A stretch of 64,000 nucleotides of DNA from Lithospermum erythrorhizon. Taxonomy: Eukaryota; Streptophyta; Magnoliopsida; Boraginales; Boraginaceae. Within the stretch, counting starts at the first letter, position 1. Each line of letters opens with the position of its first letter. The notes under the pieces were generated by a model. The model saw only the letters and a program-made list of their open reading frames with translations. It was not told the DNA's origin and searched no databases. This document shows positions 59,306 through 64,000 of this stretch, in pieces. A program made the position numbers and the translations under genes. The stretch is taken from positions 372,001 to 436,000 of the forward strand of contig JADFUC010001895.1 in the NCBI GenBank assembly GCA_019722365.1, read 5' to 3'.

Positions 59306-62300
59306 TTTTACCCATTTGTCCATTTATCTTAGTTCGCGATCTGCCTTATTTCGGCAGTAAGTATAATAAAATATGGAGGCTAGCGAAGTAAAAAGCCTGA
59401 CAAGCTTGTGTCCGATTCGGTGCAATGTAGCACCTAGGTATTGGGGCGAACTTTGCCGGAGTGAAGGATAGCCGTGATCACGAGAATTACAAATAATTAC
59501 TTATACGAATGCTCCGTTCTCGCCGTCGCAATCCTAACTCACTGTCTACATGTATGAGTTCGGGGCCCGATTTGTCACGTATATCGCCATTCTGTAGCTA
59601 ATATCGCAGTATGTGTATCAATACGTGAATGATCGCTAAAAGCGGGGCTGTCATAATAATGCGTTAACAACGGTTAATGCAATCCCCAAAGGTTTATAGA
59701 AACTATTTCGAAATGCATTCGAACACAATAATAATAAACACTGCTTTCTCTTTTGCCTCGCAAAATACAATCATGTCTCTTGTTTTTCGATTAAATGTCC
59801 CAGGTGCATTGAGGCATTTTTATGTAACAGGCACAAATAGGTTTATGGAAATAACTTTCATAAACAAAACTTCCATCTTGTAAAATAATCAACGTGATCG
59901 ATCTTGCTCGCCGTTATTTTAGGCGTGTGAATCTTACAGGCTTGATACCCAAGTAATGTCTTTTCGTTCTTGAATCGTATCTCATAAGATCTTCTTCATA
60001 AATGGAAAGAAAATGTAGCAGTAAGATTAATTTTCTGTACATACATTCTTCTGCATTGTTAGAGGCAGTTGATGCAAATAAATGAAATACTTGGCCAATT
60101 TTTATGCAGCTAAATAGCTCTAGCTTTAGGTAAGTTTTTCGACAAATCTTGAGAACTCGCGTGTCATAATTCAGCGTATATAATCCGCAAATCAAGAATA
60201 GCGTGGATCTTGAATAAACGCCTGAATAAAATACGAACACAACGTTGATCCGAATATTATTAACCTGAGAGTTAAAAAGCAGTTGGCTAAACAAATGTCA
60301 TATAAAACATAAAAGCCATAATGGCTAACACCGCAGTTTATCCGAGAATATACGAGTCAAAACAAAACCTCCGCATAAGGTTCTCGTCGGACATCCTGTT
60401 GTCCCGAAAAACATAGCAAGCTCACAAGCACATCGATTTACTAGCACATGGACAAGAACAGCATCGAGCTTTGGTGCCTACTGTACCTTTGTCACGAAAC
60501 ATCATCTTTTTCCACTTAGCTCTGAAGCGATGTCTCAACCACGTATTTTCTATGACCTAAAATTTGAATAACTCATGCGAATGTCGTCTGCATCCCTTAA
60601 AATCTTGGTAGTCTCGTCGATTGCCACTACGGATGCTCGCTAGAGTGATGTCGGGAACATGAGTCCGTGCATCAACTTTGGAGTACGATGGTGATGAAGC
60701 CGGAGAATTACAGTCGCCGATGTCTTCGGGGAGTAAGAATATCTATACGAGATTCTAGAATACTATAGCTATGTTGGGATATCTGATAGGCTTGAGAATA
60801 GCATGAGACTGAGCATGCTTCATGACAGTCAAATATAAAAGCTGCATGAGTGGAAGCGAATCCCGTACTATCATGTAGAGAGGACCTGTGGCGTCTCAGA
60901 CACACTTGTAGTGTGTGTAGTGGGTACCCAATTTACCACTCATACCTTATGCGACACTTGCATACTTGGCTGCTTGAGGAAGAGGCCCTTTGTCGAGGCC
61001 AAGTGTCACTTGACACATACAGTAACTGCTTCTCCGATAGTTGCGGAGGTTGTAACCGTTCTCCATTATTTCTCTCCTATAAAAATTATGAAGACTTGGA
61101 GAAAAATCAAAGGTAAAATTCGGAAGGTTACCTTTTGAAAGTTGGTTACCTTTTGAAAGTTGGGATGGCGGGATCATTAATATCTTAGATATATTGCACA
61201 CAAACTCCTTGTTCGGTTCGGGTAATAAGGTCAAAAGCTAACTGACAGTTGGCATGGCTCTGCCCATAGGTATCTTATGTTGGCATTTTTCTTGGTCACT
61301 TGGGGCAGCATCTTTTCGGTATAACAACTCTTGATTGGCAACAAACCTCCCTTGGCCTACTCTTGCTTGAGAATTCGGTGCCACACGTTAGCGTTAGGCA
61401 ACCAATGACATTCTTGGGGACTCTAACTTTGTTCGCGACCCCCAGTTACTTTTGTTCTCGTTAGAACTGACTTAGCATTGTCTTCTCCTCTTGATTATTA
61501 CAACAACTATATCCTCCTCTTCAGATTCTTGAGCCTCCTCATTAACATTGTCATGCGGTGGCTCGTCTTTCTGGGAAACCGTTAAATCATCGACATTTAG
61601 TTTGTCTGTTACATAGTATCTCTGTTCATACATGATCTTGAGAACTTCTACATCATTATCGTGACATCCTCTGACGGTCCTTAACTTTCTACTTTCTATT
61701 TTCCTTGTCCTCTTGGCTTTTCTTGCTTAATTTCTGCTTGGAGTTAAGAGGATTCGCATTTATCGACAACACTTGTACTGCTTTCTTGGACTTATTTCTT
61801 TGGACCCGGCATCTTTTAGGATTCGGCTTCATGAATGTCACATTCGAGTGTCGTCAACACTTTGACCAACAAATGAGTGCCCATGACCCCGTCGATGCCG
61901 ATGTCGATGTCGGTGACACTTGGTGTACTTGCCATCAGTAATGATACGTCTTGTAATGGCCAGCCGGCTTAGTATGTCGTCAATCGCCACCAGTAACATT
62001 GTCTTTGATAAATCATCAGCGGTTGGTTCTAACGCATCTCCTCCCCGAGGAGGAGCCGTCCTCCAAATCCATGTATAGTATCTCAACGCGGCTCAACATT
62101 GCGCAATCGGCACATTCGTGCTCTTTACTCCTCGGTCGTAATTTAAGTGATGCAGCGACCGCATCTACCGTCCACTTTAGGCGCATCAGAAATCATGGCC
62201 CAGATTTTCGAGACCTGATAGAGGGCTCGGCCCGGTCTTACCATGGTGTCTTTGACAAATGGAAAAGCAGGTGGACCTGACACATCGACAACTTCTGACA

Positions 62301-63170
62301 TCTCAGCACCCGAAAAGTCAATGCCTCCTTCTTCAACAATTGGAGCAACCTCTTCTCCAATAATGTCCTCCTCAACATTAATTTCATCATGTGACTTACC
62401 AGCTAACATCGTCATCTTCCTTAGTAACCTGCTGCACTAGGGTTGTAGAGGTTCTGAACATTGGTGTAATCAACCCATGGCAAATAAGCATTGTGAATTA
62501 AAGGTACTCCGCTTCCCGTATATAGATCTTAAGAAATGCTCAATGGGGTATACTTCTAATCGAGGTGGGCCCGAAAACTTTTGTTCTTCCTCGTCCTCGT
62601 GAGGAAACAAGAACTTTGAGCTTCGCCCGCTGGTCTTACGGGCTTAACGATTCATAATTGGTGGTTCAACCACCATGCAATGTCATCAGCTAGGGAGCTA
62701 CTCACTTTTCTTCCCGCTTTAGTTCATCTTTCCCGGCGTGTTGGGGCCTCTTGAGTTTTCGCGTATTTGTAGATTTTGAGATTTTTGAACAGTTTTGAAA
62801 AAGTACAAAATGGTTGAGAGATTTGTGAGAGATGGAACGATGATTTGTATTTGGGATTGTGGAAATTTTGAGAATTGTGAGAGGGTACGAGTGGATTTTG
62901 AAGAGGTTAATGGCGGTTTTATTTTTGGTAAAGTTAATTTTATGGTAATTGAACACAAATAAGGAATGAGGGTGGTTAGGACATGAACATACCATAATTA
63001 ATGAACCGCAGTTACTATTAACTCGAGGGTTAACTTCTTTCCCAAGATTTCCCTCAAAAAATACTTCATCAAAATTTAAAATTCTAAACATACCGGTTGT
63101 AGCATCTTACACGAACCTTCGAAACGGTACATTCTCCAATCGCTGTTGCGACACTTGGCATCGACACCAT
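59306..63170. other. Decayed repetitive sequence, no gene identified
   Basis: Nearly 4 kb of more GC-balanced sequence with overlapping open frames on both strands (for example minus 62415-62143 with an acidic stretch EEDIIGEEVAPIVEEGG, and minus 62086-61838). None contains a domain I know. Given the Ty1/copia relic directly to the right on the minus strand, it may be the remnant of that element's 3' part or of other insertions. Confidence 0.35.
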
Positions 63171-63179
63171 GCCTCTTGG

Positions 63180-63892
63180 TGCTGACACTTGCCCAATTTC
63201 TATTTGTCAAATACACGTAATCAAAGAGAGGATCTGAGGATTCAATTTAATTGCATCCAAAGCTTTAATAAAATGTCTTCAATTGCTTATGCATCTTCAT
63301 ATGTTCAAAATCAACTTTATCTTCAACAGTTCACGATGAGTGATGTCTAATATCGATATGCTTTGTTCTATTTATCTTTACTTTGGGTTAGATATGTTGA
63401 TGACACTCGAGTTGTCAGGTAAGTGTCATGGCACTTACTGACGTTGTATTCTTCAATCTGCTTACGTCCATATAGTTGGAGTAGTTGCTACAGTATGTTC
63501 GGCTTGGTATGAAACGAAGGCCCAGATTTTGTTTCTTTGAACCAAGATCTGAGGTTATTCCCCAAAAGAAACATCACTCGAGTGCTTTTACGTCTTCGAT
63601 ATTTGAGAGCCCGATCGGTATCATGATATCTACCAAAAGAAGCTGTTAGTATCAAAGAATATAAAAAGAAATAATCGACCGTATCATTCACATATTTGAT
63701 GATCTTAACGACTTGATTCGGATAGCTTTCCTTAGGATGTTTGGAATGCAGCACGAAACTCAGCGAATCTGTCTTCTTTGTGAATAGAAAACTTCTGTCA
63801 TTACTCCTGTAGTTGCTGTGTCGGCGAGCTTCCCGTGACATCTTTGCGACTTTCGCGCGGAGTTGCGGCGGTGTCCCACTTGACCAGTTCAA
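63180..63892 (-). pseudogene. Ty1/copia reverse transcriptase-RNase H relic
   Basis: The minus strand reads HPKESYPNQVVKIIKYVNDTVDY, like the HWKAAKRILRYLKGT block of plant copia polyproteins. YRRRKSTRVMFLLGNNLRSWF follows, matching DRKSTSGYVFLLGNNLVSW at the RNase H start. Further on, QLLQLYGRKQIEEYNVSKCHDT corresponds to the region before the CDNKSTI motif. Stops and substitutions have removed catalytic residues, so it is inactive. LTRs were not identified; the element may extend beyond the window on the right. Confidence 0.7.
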
Positions 63893-64000
63893 ATTTCTTG
63901 TGAGTTATTAGCATACTTTGGTAGAATAATGTTACATCCTTACGTCTAACGACTTGAATTCGAGAAAATAGTCGGCTTCATGACCGTACTTTCATTTGAG

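Noticed and set aside
59914..60294. 126-codon minus-strand open frame
   Set aside because: No domain or neighbouring exon recognised, and overlapping frames on the other strand are similar in length; cannot be told from chance.

Overview
This window is nuclear DNA from a dicot plant. It is AT-rich, its genes are split by many short GT-AG introns, and its proteins are plant-specific (dynamin-related protein 1E, CER1 alkane-forming enzyme, PIP1 aquaporin, SKP1-like protein 21). The spaces between genes are filled with transposon remains typical of plants: PIF/Harbinger, MULE, CACTA, Stowaway-like MITEs, tRNA-derived SINEs and LTR elements. The species cannot be fixed from sequence alone. There are no bacterial-type operons, no CRISPR array, and no tRNA or rRNA gene.

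Layout. 1-6.4 kb: a decayed PIF/Harbinger element with both of its genes, short tandem repeats and a SINE cluster. 6.4-7.4 kb: a single-exon gene for a conserved plant protein of unknown role (minus). 7.4-11.5 kb: SINE and MITE relics and one orphan kinase exon. 11.5-27.1 kb: a compact run of three forward genes, DRP1E (15 coding exons, 639 aa), a NOG1-like GTPase with a possible organelle leader (14 exons, 454 aa) and UMP-CMP kinase (7 coding exons, 201 aa). 27.1-30.2 kb: CER1 on the minus strand (10 exons, 615 aa), tail to tail with the kinase. 31-39 kb: a CACTA terminus, a non-coding LTR-element interior with a primer-binding site and a long LTR, then further LTR-like sequence. 40.4-41.0 kb: a 637-bp foldback MITE. 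42.3-45.4 kb: SKP1-like protein 21 (minus, 8 coding exons, 379 aa). 47.8-51.0 kb: a broken MULE transposase. 52.9-55.0 kb: a 2-kb inverted-repeat element. 56.9-58.8 kb: a PIP1 aquaporin (4 exons, 285 aa). 59-64 kb: decayed transposon sequence ending in a Ty1/copia RNase H relic on the minus strand.

All exon models were built by hand. Each was checked for GT/GC-AG borders, for phase continuity (every coding length divides by three) and for match to the family. The genes serve unrelated housekeeping and surface functions (membrane fission, GTPase, pyrimidine nucleotides, cuticular wax, ubiquitin ligase, water transport), with no sign of a metabolic cluster. I found no convincing new biological system. 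The most notable points are a CER1 intron that seems to be made of former coding sequence, a DRP1E intron bounded by an 18-bp direct repeat, a five-fold hexapeptide repeat in DRP1E, a SINE with a clear target-site duplication, and two large foldback elements able to form long hairpins.
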